DNA from: Oscillospiraceae bacterium
GTDB taxonomy: Bacteria > Bacillota > Clostridia > Saccharofermentanales > Saccharofermentanaceae
NCBI GenBank assembly: GCA_902795955.1
Contig: CADBNJ010000016.1
Location: forward strand, 1 to 9,019
DNA length: 9,019 nucleotides
Direction of reading: 5' to 3'
The number at the start of each line of letters is the position of its first letter. Position 1 is the stretch's first letter. The notes under the pieces were generated by a model. That model worked only from the letters and a program-made list of their open reading frames with translations. It did no database searches and was not told the DNA's origin. Both the position numbers and the translations under genes were made by a program. Below, one piece after another: positions 1-7,717 of the stretch.

Positions 1-59
1 ATTCGAACTCGCAACCGGTGGTTTTGGAGACCACTGCTCTACCATTGAGCCACTCCCCT
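1..59 (-). tRNA. trnW: tRNA-Trp (anticodon CCA), 3' end cut off by the window
   Basis: Read on the minus strand from position 59, the sequence folds as a tRNA: 5' acceptor strand AGGGGAG (59-53), U8 and G9, D-stem GCTC/GAGC, anticodon stem GTGGT/ACCAC, loop CTCCAAA with anticodon CCA (plus-strand positions 25-27), five-base variable loop CGGTT, T-stem strand GCGAG and T-loop TTCGAAT ending at position 1. The 3' halves of the T-stem and acceptor stem, the discriminator and the CCA end lie outside the window. Anticodon CCA reads UGG, so it delivers tryptophan. It is transcribed divergently from proC. Nothing suggests it is broken. Confidence 0.95.
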
Positions 60-74
60 AAATCAACATTGTGT

Positions 75-103
75 AGTTTAATTGAGAGTTCGTTATATGT
101 CAA
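75..103 (-). promoter_or_regulatory. Promoter of tRNA-Trp
   Basis: On the minus strand there is a perfect -35 hexamer TTGACA (plus positions 98-103), a spacer of exactly 17 bp, and a -10 hexamer TAAACT (75-80). Transcription would start near position 68, about nine bases before the tRNA 5' end at 59. The consensus -35 and ideal spacing fit a strongly expressed stable RNA gene and a housekeeping sigma-70/SigA promoter. This is inferred from sequence pattern only. Confidence 0.72.
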
Positions 104-115
104 GTAATTGTTATC

Positions 116-150
116 TTGTTTTTCGACATTTTATATTATAATAATTTAAT
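116..150 (+). promoter_or_regulatory. Probable promoter of the proC operon
   Basis: The AT-rich stretch ahead of proC contains a perfect -10 hexamer TATAAT (137-142). The best partners are TTGTTT (116-121) at a short 15 bp spacing, or alternatively TTCGAC (122-127) with TTTAAT (145-150) at 17 bp. Which pair is used cannot be decided by eye. Either would give a short leader before the ribosome binding site at 162-166. The divergent tRNA promoter lies immediately upstream, so the two do not overlap in their core elements. Confidence 0.45.
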
Positions 151-175
151 AATTATATGATGGAGGATGATCTGA

Positions 176-976
176 ATGAATATAGCGGTTGTCGGCACAG
201 GCAATATGGGCAGAGCTCTGGCAATGGGATTTGCCTCAAGATATGAGGACGATATAAGCATTTCGCTCTACGATATTTATGAGCCTTCACTCAAGAGAGC
301 GGCTGATGCAACGGGTGCAAAGGCGTGCGGCAGCATCGGGGAATGTGTAAAGGATGCGGATTACATCCTTATAGCGGTCAAGCCGGTTAATTTTGATGAG
401 ACACTTTCAGATGTTGCCAAATACATGAGCGGACAAGCTGCCGTGTTGTCGATCGCGGCTGCGGTAACTACAGACAGGATCGCAGGTATCATAGGCAGTG
501 ACAGAGCATTTGTAAGGATCATGCCCAATACTCCTGCTCAGGTGGGCTGCGGAGTATCTGCCGTCTGCCCCGTCAATCTCAGTGACGGGCAGGTCGAAGT
601 TGTTAAGAAGCTGCTGTCGACATGCGGCGAAGTGATCATCTGTGATGAGAATACTCTCGATAACATCGGATGTGTATCCGGTACCGGACCGGCTTATGTA
701 ATGCTTTTTATCGAAGCTATGGCTGACGCTGCGGTAGGCCTTGGCATCAAGCGTGCAGATGCTCTCAAGATCGCGGCAGCTACCGTTATGGGCTCCGGCA
801 AGCTCTGTCTTGAGACAGGTGAGAATCCCGCTGTTCTCAAAGATATGGTGTGCTCGCCCGGAGGGACGACTATCGCCGGCGTCAAGGCACTCGAAGAGAA
901 TGGTCTGCGCAACAGCGTTATCAAGGCTGTTGATGCTGCTGCCGAGAGAACAAAGCAGATGAAGAACGGTAAGTAA
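176..976 (+). CDS. proC: Pyrroline-5-carboxylate reductase
   Basis: Catalyses the last step of proline synthesis, reducing 1-pyrroline-5-carboxylate to proline with NAD(P)H in the cytoplasm. The 266-residue product has the usual family length. The N-terminal Rossmann fold shows the dinucleotide-binding motif GTGNMG at residues 7-12; a central SGTGPAY motif sits at 168-174; the C-terminal family signature around CSPGGTTIAG is at 226-235, in the helical dimerisation domain. The start is supported by GGAGG at 162-166, nine bases before the ATG. It is the first gene of the operon; the other proline genes (proA, proB) are not in the window. Its stop codon shares one base with the rnhA start (TAATG). 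Confidence 0.96.
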   Translation: MNIAVVGTGNMGRALAMGFASRYEDDISISLYDIYEPSLKRAADATGAKACGSIGECVKDADYILIAVKPVNFDETLSDVAKYMSGQAAVLSIAAAVTTDRIAGIIGSDRAFVRIMPNTPAQVGCGVSAVCPVNLSDGQVEVVKKLLSTCGEVIICDENTLDNIGCVSGTGPAYVMLFIEAMADAAVGLGIKRADALKIAAATVMGSGKLCLETGENPAVLKDMVCSPGGTTIAGVKALEENGLRNSVIKAVDAAAERTKQMKNGK

Positions 977-1434
977 TGATGGCTGATACCAAGCTAACCA
1001 AGGTTGTGATCTACACTGACGGTGCCTGCTCAGGCAATCCCGGGCCGGGGGGCTGGGCTGCTATACTCATGGCAGGCGGAGCTACCAAAGAGCTCTGCGG
1101 CGGTGAAGAATCAACTACCAATAACAGAATGGAGCTTCTTGCCGTTATCAACGGCCTTAAAGCTCTTAAGAGACCATGTGAGGTCGATCTGTATTCTGAC
1201 AGTGCATATGTTATCAATGCTTTCCTGCAGAACTGGATCGGCAAATGGGTAAAGAACGGATGGCGTAACAGCGCCAAGGCTGAAGTTGCCAATGTTGACC
1301 TGTGGAAGGAACTGTATGCATTGTCTTCGGTGCATAAGATAAATTTCATAAAGGTCAAGGGACATGCTGACAATGAGTACAATAACAGATGTGACGAACT
1401 CGCTGTCAGGTGTTCACGTGAATTCAAGCAATAA
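976..1434 (+). CDS. rnhA: Ribonuclease HI
   Basis: Cytoplasmic endonuclease that cuts the RNA strand of RNA:DNA hybrids (R-loops, primers). The 152-residue length matches bacterial RNase HI. The catalytic carboxylates are all present: Asp15 in YTDGACSGNPGPGG, Glu53 in NNRMELLA, Asp75 in YSDSAY and Asp140 in NNRCDELA, corresponding to E. coli D10, E48, D70 and D134. The catalytic-loop histidine is His130 in KVKGHADN. The tryptophan- and lysine-rich segment at about 87-97 resembles the substrate-binding basic protrusion of the E. coli type. The ATG overlaps the proC stop by one base. A second in-frame ATG follows directly (MM), so the exact start could be one codon later. No hybrid-binding N-terminal domain is present. 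Confidence 0.96.
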   Translation: MMADTKLTKVVIYTDGACSGNPGPGGWAAILMAGGATKELCGGEESTTNNRMELLAVINGLKALKRPCEVDLYSDSAYVINAFLQNWIGKWVKNGWRNSAKAEVANVDLWKELYALSSVHKINFIKVKGHADNEYNNRCDELAVRCSREFKQ

Positions 1435-1445
1435 GCGGAGTATTA

Positions 1446-2006
1446 ATGGGCAGTATTGATTGTAATGATAATGAATTGTTCGAGATGACACTGACCGAAG
1501 AGTTTGTGTTCAGAGGACGTGTTTTTGAGTGTGACGTAAGAACGGTCAGACTGGCTGACGGCAAGATGACGACCAGGGAGATCATTAAACATACGGGCGG
1601 TGCTTGTGTCCTGCCGGTTGATGATGAACTCAATTGTTATCTGGTAAGACAGTTCAGAAGCGGCGCAGAGAGTGTTTTGACGGAGGTTCCTGCCGGCAAG
1701 ATCGAGACGGGTGAGACTCCTCTCGAATGTGTAAGCAGGGAGATCAGGGAAGAGACCGGTTTTACGGCTGAGAAGATAGAATCCCTGGGTTATATCTATG
1801 CGACGCCGGCATACTGTTCAGAGAAGATACATCTTTTTATGGCTACCGGACTGTCTTATGCCGGCGGATCACCCGACGCGGGCGAGTTCCTGCGTGTGGA
1901 GAAGATCCCCTTTACAGATCTTCTCAGGATGTGTGATTCCGGTGAGATCGAAGATGCCAAGACGGTAGCATGTGCTTACAAAGCGTCCCGGAGGCTTAAT
2001 GTATGA
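1446..2006 (+). CDS. nudF: Nudix hydrolase, ADP-ribose pyrophosphatase (NudF) type
   Basis: Probably hydrolyses ADP-ribose to AMP and ribose 5-phosphate, in the cytoplasm. The 186-residue protein has a perfect Nudix box at residues 84-106: Gly84, Glu90, the REIREE core (98-103) and Gly105, which bind the catalytic metal ions. The preceding EVPAGKIE (80-87) and the N-terminal beta-rich segment (about 20-50), ending in an IKHTGGACVLPV stretch (47-58), are typical of the ADP-ribose pyrophosphatase branch rather than MutT. Start: GGAG at 1437-1440 lies five bases before the ATG; a later ATG at 1485 has a weaker site. It starts 11 bases after rnhA and overlaps ftsK by four bases (ATGA). Substrate cannot be proven from sequence; other nucleotide sugars are possible. 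Confidence 0.87.
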   Translation: MGSIDCNDNELFEMTLTEEFVFRGRVFECDVRTVRLADGKMTTREIIKHTGGACVLPVDDELNCYLVRQFRSGAESVLTEVPAGKIETGETPLECVSREIREETGFTAEKIESLGYIYATPAYCSEKIHLFMATGLSYAGGSPDAGEFLRVEKIPFTDLLRMCDSGEIEDAKTVACAYKASRRLNV

Positions 2007-4903
2007 GCAGTAAGACTTATGACAATAAGCATGAAGCGAAGGGTATGCTGCTGTTCTTCCTGGGTATCGCTCTAATGCTGATGTTCTATCTTCCTTCCGA
2101 TGTCACAGGAACACTTGGGGACATAATCAAGAGGTTCGGCTTCGGGCTTCTCGGCGCAATGGCTTACAGCATTCCGTTGATGCTTGTTTATATGGGAGTT
2201 GATTATTTCATCGAGAAGCGTGCAGGAGTGTCCAAGATAAGGATCAGGTCAGTATTGCTCCTTATAATATGCATTTCCGCTTTCCTGGCCGTAATATCGA
2301 TGGATTTCGAGCATTTCCGTAAATTATCCGTTAATGACGGCGGCAAAGAATCCGCCTTCAAGGCAATCTCGCTCCTGTGGGACTCCGGTCTTGACAGCAG
2401 CCTTGTAACTCCCGCCGGAAGTTCTTCCAACTGCATCACGGGCGGAATCCTGGGCGGCGGAATTGCTGCAGCGCTTAACATTGTGCTGGGCAAGCTGATC
2501 AGCGGCTTTGCGATCATTATATTCTTTGTATCACAGCTTATGCTCGTATTCCATGTGTCCCTCAAGCGCTCAGCACAGCGCACTGCGAGAGCCATAAGAT
2601 CAGGAACGAACCGTGTTTACGAGAATGTTAACCGTGCAAGGGCTCAGAGGGTTTCCAAGCCGAAGGGAGGATACTTTGCTGATTTTGCGGGACAGTCACC
2701 TTTTGTCAATAACCCGCCCTTTGATCCGACTTCGAACAGAACTGAAGTTACGATACCCCGCAAGGATTATGATCCTTTCAATTCAAGGATGCCGGTTGAC
2801 GGCAGATCAGGATTTATCGATGTATCTGCGCAGGAATTCGGGGCCGATACCGCTCCTCATCCCGGCAGGCTTAATTACGGCGAGAAGGCTTACAGTGTAG
2901 CCGGTGAGTCATACAGTGCTGATTTCACGTATACTCCGATGCCGAAGAATCCGCCTCTTCATAAGAAGAAAAAGCCGGATGAACTGTCTTTCCTTGCAAA
3001 AAAGCCTCAGCAGGATTTTTACGATCTGTCCGACGGTGCAAATACAGAGGCACCTCATGATGATATGCTGCCGTACGAGGTAACATCTGCCGCAACGACG
3101 TCAATAAGACGCCCCAGAGTCGATACGGGGATGGTTGGTGAGATAATCGACGAGCCGTATGAAGAGTCGTACACGGGATCTTACACCGGGCATCATGAGG
3201 AACAGATCGACTCTCCTTATGAGGTGGTCGGGCCTGACGAGATCGAACCTCCCGTTCAGCAGCCGCGCGATAATACTTTCGCCGGCGCAGCAGAGAGTGT
3301 AACGATCAACAAGCCTGAGAAGCAAACCGGATTCAGTGCGACAGAGGGCAGGATAATCGATACGAGCAAGGCTGATTCCAACCGTACGGTTGATGTTCCT
3401 CAGGCAAAGAGACAGCCCGCAAGGAAGAATCTTGTCTATAAGCCCGCGCCTGCCAATCTCTTATCACAGGATGATAAGAACAGCATGACCTCCAATACGA
3501 ATGCCGAGCTCAAGGCGAAAGCGGAGACGCTTGAGGAATCTCTCAGGAGCTTCGGAGTGGAGGCTCATGTAGTCAATATTACCCACGGCCCCGCGATCAC
3601 ACGCTTTGAATTGACGCTTGCTACAGGTACAAAGGTTAACAGAGTCCTGTCTCTGCAGGATGATATACAGATGGCCATGGCGGCTTATTCTGTCAGGATC
3701 GAAGCACCGATACCCGGCAAGAGTGCAATCGGTATCGAGATCCCTAATGATAAGACTCAGGCTGTTCACTTAAGAGGATTGATCGACGATCCCAAATTCC
3801 GTAATTCCACGCCTCTTACCGTCGCGCTCGGAAGGGACATTCCGGGTAAGCCGATCTTCTGCGATCTGGCGAAGATGCCGCACCTTCTTATAGCAGGTCA
3901 GACAGGTTCAGGTAAATCAGTCTGTATCAACACGATACTTCTCAGTATCCTCTGCAAGTCTTCACCTGATGACGTCAGACTCATCATGGTAGACCCCAAG
4001 GTCGTCGAATTGTCGATCTATAACGGTATACCGCACCTGATCATGCCTGTTGTTACTGAACCGAAGATGGTATCCAACATCCTTAAATGGGCCGTTGTTG
4101 AGATGGAGAGAAGGTACAGGCTGTTCTCCGAATCCAATGTAAGGAATCTTGACGGTTATAATGAGTATCTGAGTTATAACGGAGAGAAGAGGCTTCCTCT
4201 GATACTTCTGATCATTGATGAGCTTGCCGATCTCATGACAGTTGCAGGCAAGGATGTCGAGACGCAGATATCAAGACTGGCGGCTAAGGCCAGGGCTGCA
4301 GGTATCCATCTTATAATCGCTACGCAGCGTCCTTCCGTAGATGTTATTACGGGCGTCATCAAGGCAAACCTGCCTTCGAGGATCGCTTTCTCGGTGGCCT
4401 CAGGCGTTGACAGCAGGACCATCCTCGATCAGGTAGGAGCGGAGAAGCTCCTCGGTAAAGGTGATATGCTTTACTATCCGGGCAGTGCGAATAAGCCTAT
4501 AAGAGGGCAGGGCGCATTTGTCTCGGACAGCGAAGTTGAGACGATAGTTAATTATCTTAAGAATCAGTACGGTGCCAGATATGATGACGAGATCATTGAT
4601 ATCGTTCAGAAAGGTGTCGCATCTTCCGATTCCGACGGAGGTTCATCTGATGGTAACGGAGGCGGCGGTTCCGGTGAGGATGACCTCTTTGAACAGGCCG
4701 TGGATATAGTAATAGAATATGGTTCAGCCAGTTCTTCGATCCTGCAGAGGAGGCTGGGTGTAGGCTACCCGAGGGCGTCAAGACTTATTGACTTGTTAGA
4801 GAGAAAGGGTATAATCGGACCATTTGAGGGCAGTAAGCCCCGTAAGGTGCTGGTAACTCAGATTGACTGGCTTGAGATGAAGGCAAAAGGAGATAATAAG
4901 TGA
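2003..4903 (+). CDS. ftsK: DNA translocase FtsK/SpoIIIE family
   Basis: Membrane-anchored, ATP-driven hexameric motor that pumps chromosomal DNA through the closing septum or into a spore compartment. The 966-residue protein has hydrophobic membrane segments at about 12-34, 45-70, 80-101 and one or two between 144 and 187. A long, low-complexity, acidic and proline-rich linker spans about 190-480. The motor core starts near 486, with Walker A GQTGSGKS at 632-639 and Walker B LILLIIDE ending with Asp739-Glu740, followed by the ATQRPSVDVITG segment. A Ser/Gly-rich tether (about 872-893) leads to the winged-helix gamma domain (about 895-955), which in this family reads orientation sequences on DNA. 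The ATG overlaps the nudF stop (ATGA). FtsK, SpoIIIE and SftA roles cannot be separated here; the membrane segments argue against soluble SftA. Confidence 0.95.
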   Translation: MSSKTYDNKHEAKGMLLFFLGIALMLMFYLPSDVTGTLGDIIKRFGFGLLGAMAYSIPLMLVYMGVDYFIEKRAGVSKIRIRSVLLLIICISAFLAVISMDFEHFRKLSVNDGGKESAFKAISLLWDSGLDSSLVTPAGSSSNCITGGILGGGIAAALNIVLGKLISGFAIIIFFVSQLMLVFHVSLKRSAQRTARAIRSGTNRVYENVNRARAQRVSKPKGGYFADFAGQSPFVNNPPFDPTSNRTEVTIPRKDYDPFNSRMPVDGRSGFIDVSAQEFGADTAPHPGRLNYGEKAYSVAGESYSADFTYTPMPKNPPLHKKKKPDELSFLAKKPQQDFYDLSDGANTEAPHDDMLPYEVTSAATTSIRRPRVDTGMVGEIIDEPYEESYTGSYTGHHEEQIDSPYEVVGPDEIEPPVQQPRDNTFAGAAESVTINKPEKQTGFSATEGRIIDTSKADSNRTVDVPQAKRQPARKNLVYKPAPANLLSQDDKNSMTSNTNAELKAKAETLEESLRSFGVEAHVVNITHGPAITRFELTLATGTKVNRVLSLQDDIQMAMAAYSVRIEAPIPGKSAIGIEIPNDKTQAVHLRGLIDDPKFRNSTPLTVALGRDIPGKPIFCDLAKMPHLLIAGQTGSGKSVCINTILLSILCKSSPDDVRLIMVDPKVVELSIYNGIPHLIMPVVTEPKMVSNILKWAVVEMERRYRLFSESNVRNLDGYNEYLSYNGEKRLPLILLIIDELADLMTVAGKDVETQISRLAAKARAAGIHLIIATQRPSVDVITGVIKANLPSRIAFSVASGVDSRTILDQVGAEKLLGKGDMLYYPGSANKPIRGQGAFVSDSEVETIVNYLKNQYGARYDDEIIDIVQKGVASSDSDGGSSDGNGGGGSGEDDLFEQAVDIVIEYGSASSSILQRRLGVGYPRASRLIDLLERKGIIGPFEGSKPRKVLVTQIDWLEMKAKGDNK

Positions 4904-5385
4904 ACGGCAGTATAGATATTCTTGCAGCTGACATTGTCCGTATCCTGACAGAGAAGGGGATGACGATAAGTTTTGCCGAGAGTCTTACAGGCGGTATGAT
5001 CTCATCAGAGATAGTGTCCGTATCAGGTGCATCAGCCTGTTTTGAGGGCAGCGTCGTATCATATTCCAACGATATCAAGATCAAGCTTCTCAATGTGGCG
5101 GAAGATGTTATACGGAATTTCGGTGCGGTGTCAGAGCTTTGTGCCAAGCAGATGGCTTCCGGAGTAAGGAGACTTACAGGTACTGACATCGCCGTGTCGG
5201 CAACAGGAATTGCCGGTCCCTCCGGAGGATCTGACAGTAAGCCTGTGGGTACGGTATATATCGGATTGAGCTGCGAAGATAAATGCTTTGCCGATCACTT
5301 CCTTTTCGAGGGAGACAGAGAATCAGTGCGTGAGCAGACGGTTATTGAAGCATACAGGATGGTTTTGGGTCTTATAAATGAGTGA
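4900..5385 (+). CDS. pncC: Stand-alone CinA C-terminal domain protein, nicotinamide-nucleotide amidohydrolase (PncC)
   Basis: Likely deamidates nicotinamide mononucleotide to nicotinic acid mononucleotide plus ammonia, recycling NMN in the pyridine nucleotide cycle. The 161-residue protein consists of only the CinA C-terminal domain: FAESLTGG at 25-32 with the family's conserved serine (Ser28; many relatives have Cys where this has Leu29), YSNDIKIKLL near 55-64, and ATGIAGPSGG plus KPVGTVYIG in the second half. The N-terminal molybdopterin-binding-like domain of full CinA proteins is absent, as in E. coli PncC. It starts with GTG overlapping the ftsK stop by four bases (GTGA), backed by AAGGAGA at 4887-4893, six bases ahead. 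NMN deamidase activity is known for characterised members and inferred here. Confidence 0.9.
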   Translation: MNGSIDILAADIVRILTEKGMTISFAESLTGGMISSEIVSVSGASACFEGSVVSYSNDIKIKLLNVAEDVIRNFGAVSELCAKQMASGVRRLTGTDIAVSATGIAGPSGGSDSKPVGTVYIGLSCEDKCFADHFLFEGDRESVREQTVIEAYRMVLGLINE

Positions 5386-6982
5386 ATCCGGTAAGTCATA
5401 TAAGGAACGCCGCAGGAGCGGTATAACATCTGCCAAAGTCGCTGCAGTGATCGTCATGGCAGGTCTTCTCCTGTCCAAGACATCTGGTTTTATCAGAGAT
5501 ATCGTGGTGAGTCACAAATTTAATGATACTTACCGCGATGCCTTCACGCTTGCTTTTACGATCCCGGATCTTTTTTATAACCTGATCATCGGCGGTGCCA
5601 TTTATTCTTCGATTGCACCTTATATGTCAGGAGCGCTTGCGGTCAAGGAAGAGAAGAGGGGTGTCCGGACGATCAGCATTTTTGTCTCGGTCATCTCTGT
5701 TGTTATGATCATTGTCTGCATATTGGGAACTGTATTTGCTGAGCCGATATATAACATTTATGCGATGAACAATAGCAAGATAACACCGGAGACGCTGTCA
5801 CTGGCGGCTTCTGCGTCAAGACTACTGTTCCCGCAGATATTCTTCATGATGCTTGCCGCATTGTCAATGGCGATACTGAATGCCTACAGAAGGTTCAATC
5901 AGACAGCGCTCGCTCCGTTCTTCTATAATGTTATAGTAATTCTCGCAATCTACGTTCTGGCAGGTAACTCAGAGAGTAAGCTGATGCTCACAACAGGCGG
6001 TGTTCTTATTGCATCACTGCTTTATTTCCTTTATCAGTATTTTGTAGGATTTGATAAGCTGAAGCAGTTCAGGTTTATTTTCCTGCCGCGTGATAAGGAG
6101 TTCCATAAGCTGCTTAAGAGGGCTCTTCCGATCATGTTCTCCACTTCGGTAGTTCAGATCAATGTAATTGTTCTTAACTACTTCGCAGGCGATTTTGGTG
6201 AAGGTATCATATATGCTCTCCGCAATGCCTCTACTTTGTGGCAGATCCCTTACGGAATCTTCACTGTAGGAATCGGAACGATAATGACACCTAATATCGC
6301 TGCTTCCTTCGAGGCTAAAAGATACAGTGATACGTCCGGTTATCTGTCATCAAGCCTTAAGAGTGCATTGTTTATTGCTTTCCCTTGTGCAGGTTTTATG
6401 GCGCTTTTAAGTTACGATGTGGTTAAGGTAGTGTATCAGTGGTCATCACATTTCACTGATAATAATGCATGGACCGCCAGCATATTCCTGGTAGGCTACA
6501 GCTTAGCGATAGTCACTCATTCCGTAGTATATCTGTTCAATCATGCTTTCAATGCTATAGGACATACTAAGGTTCCTTTGTTCGCCGGATGCATAGGTCT
6601 TGTATCTAATCCCATCGTATGTACGATCCTTATACATCTTGGTGCCGGCCCCATGTCCCTGACTATCGCATATTCTGTTACAAGCATTCTTCAGATGCTG
6701 ATACTTTGTATTGTGTATAACAGGAACAAGGATATTGCTCCTGTCGGTGTATCCAAGACTGTGAGACAGAGTCTTTTCTGTACGATCGTTATGTGTGCCG
6801 TAATTGCGGTCTTCGACAGGCTTCTTCCCGGTAACGGAACCAAGATCGTTCAGATCGGAATAATCGCAGCCAAAGGCATTGCTGCCGTTGCTGTATACTT
6901 TGCCGTTGCGTTCCTGTTCAAGATGGATGAGGCCACATACTGGGTAAACTGGATCAAGAACAAACTTCACAGGAAGGCATAA
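5378..6982 (+). CDS. murJ: MurJ/MviN-family lipid II flippase
   Basis: Predicted to flip the peptidoglycan precursor lipid II across the cytoplasmic membrane. The 534-residue protein has about 14 hydrophobic segments, the MurJ number. The N-terminal family signature is clear: SGFIRDIVVSHKF (36-48), Asp54 in RDAF (E. coli D39), then FTIPDLF and GGAIYSSIAP. A second family segment, IPYGIFTVGIGTIMTP, lies near 290-305. By hand alignment, Arg40 matches E. coli Arg24, but Arg18, Arg52 and Arg270 correspond to Lys34, Tyr67 and Thr286, with Arg282 nearby. It overlaps pncC by eight bases and has only a weak ribosome binding site, suggesting translational coupling. It could be a divergent MurJ paralogue or another MOP-superfamily exporter. 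Confidence 0.85.
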   Translation: MSESGKSYKERRRSGITSAKVAAVIVMAGLLLSKTSGFIRDIVVSHKFNDTYRDAFTLAFTIPDLFYNLIIGGAIYSSIAPYMSGALAVKEEKRGVRTISIFVSVISVVMIIVCILGTVFAEPIYNIYAMNNSKITPETLSLAASASRLLFPQIFFMMLAALSMAILNAYRRFNQTALAPFFYNVIVILAIYVLAGNSESKLMLTTGGVLIASLLYFLYQYFVGFDKLKQFRFIFLPRDKEFHKLLKRALPIMFSTSVVQINVIVLNYFAGDFGEGIIYALRNASTLWQIPYGIFTVGIGTIMTPNIAASFEAKRYSDTSGYLSSSLKSALFIAFPCAGFMALLSYDVVKVVYQWSSHFTDNNAWTASIFLVGYSLAIVTHSVVYLFNHAFNAIGHTKVPLFAGCIGLVSNPIVCTILIHLGAGPMSLTIAYSVTSILQMLILCIVYNRNKDIAPVGVSKTVRQSLFCTIVMCAVIAVFDRLLPGNGTKIVQIGIIAAKGIAAVAVYFAVAFLFKMDEATYWVNWIKNKLHRKA

Positions 6983-6984
6983 TT

Positions 6985-7680
6985 ATGGTGTTATCTGCCA
7001 TTCTTTGTGTCCTGTTCTACCTGATCTTCGGATTTAGTGTCATCTGCTTTATTCTGGTGACTTCTTTCAATTTTATCCTGTCTGCCGCATTCTCGCTTAT
7101 CATATCGGTCATTCTTACTGTTCTTATCGCAAAGCGGAGGCAGATCAAGAAAAGATCGTCACTTATCGCAGCTTCTGTTATAACTTCTGTTACCGGCGGA
7201 TTGATCTCACTGTTTCTTCTGTCCATGGGACTGCCGTTCAGGAGCAGTTCGGAGTGGAGATACAGGTATCAGGTCTTCTATTGTTATAGATCTCATAAGG
7301 CACCGGATTCTTTTCCTGTGACTATACCGGACGGCGTTACTGATTATAAGCTCGATTTTCTTCCCTCCATTTTGCAGGGACAAGGCCATTTTACAGTCAG
7401 TTTCACGGCTCCGGAGGAATATACGAAGCAGAAGACGATTGAACTTGAGAACGCCGCAGAACATGTTTTCAAGCTGAGCAGTATCGATATTATGGACAGA
7501 AAGATCCGTGAAGAAGAACCCGATGACAGCCTGAGAGGGTTGGAGATATATCTGGATGATATGGAGCGGTCTCATCCGGATGCAACTGTCTATCTGATCA
7601 AATCTAATTATTATACGCATCGTCCTCACACAGAAGCGGTTCTGGTCGACGGCAATTATTTCTTCTTTACGGATTACTGA
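6985..7680 (+). CDS. Membrane protein of unknown function with a probable extracytoplasmic C-terminal domain
   Basis: I do not recognise the family. The 231-residue product begins with three hydrophobic segments (about 2-25, 28-49 and 60-82). The basic loop AKRRQIKKR between the second and third is probably cytoplasmic by the positive-inside rule, which puts the N-terminus inside and the 148-residue C-terminal part outside. That part is polar, charged and rich in Tyr/Phe, and ends in an aromatic patch, NYFFFTDY. No catalytic motif, lipobox or cell-wall anchor is evident. The start is good: AGGAAGG at 6971-6977, seven bases ahead of the ATG and only two bases after the murJ stop. Position at the end of the operon, directly behind murJ, hints at an envelope role, but this is inference only. 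Confidence 0.82.
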   Translation: MVLSAILCVLFYLIFGFSVICFILVTSFNFILSAAFSLIISVILTVLIAKRRQIKKRSSLIAASVITSVTGGLISLFLLSMGLPFRSSSEWRYRYQVFYCYRSHKAPDSFPVTIPDGVTDYKLDFLPSILQGQGHFTVSFTAPEEYTKQKTIELENAAEHVFKLSSIDIMDRKIREEEPDDSLRGLEIYLDDMERSHPDATVYLIKSNYYTHRPHTEAVLVDGNYFFFTDY

Positions 7681-7682
7681 TA

Positions 7683-7711
7683 TTGACCTTTTGTTCGCTT
7701 TTTGTTATATT
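7683..7711 (+). promoter_or_regulatory. Promoter of the T-box leader and leuA
   Basis: A -35 hexamer TTGACC (7683-7688) and a -10 hexamer TATATT (7706-7711) are separated by exactly 17 bp. Transcription would start near 7718, just before the first conserved T-box element at about 7731. The promoter begins three bases after the stop codon of the preceding gene, so leuA is expected to have its own transcript. No convincing terminator separates it from the upstream operon. Confidence 0.68.
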
Positions 7712-7717
7712 TCGATT

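Noticed and set aside
1..175. tRNA gene as an integration site for a mobile element
   Set aside because: No integrase, no repeated tRNA 3' end and no change in gene content are visible, and the tRNA 3' end lies outside the window, so this cannot be supported.
1011..1427. Minus-strand open frame of 138 codons inside rnhA
   Set aside because: It is antisense to a complete RNase HI with every catalytic residue, so it is a chance open frame.
6503..6970. Minus-strand open frame of 155 codons inside murJ
   Set aside because: The plus-strand frame encodes membrane helices fitting the MurJ family throughout, and the antisense frame shows no recognisable motif.
7681..7717. Terminator for the upstream operon
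   Set aside because: T-rich runs are present but I found no hairpin before them. The T-box terminator further down may stop readthrough instead.
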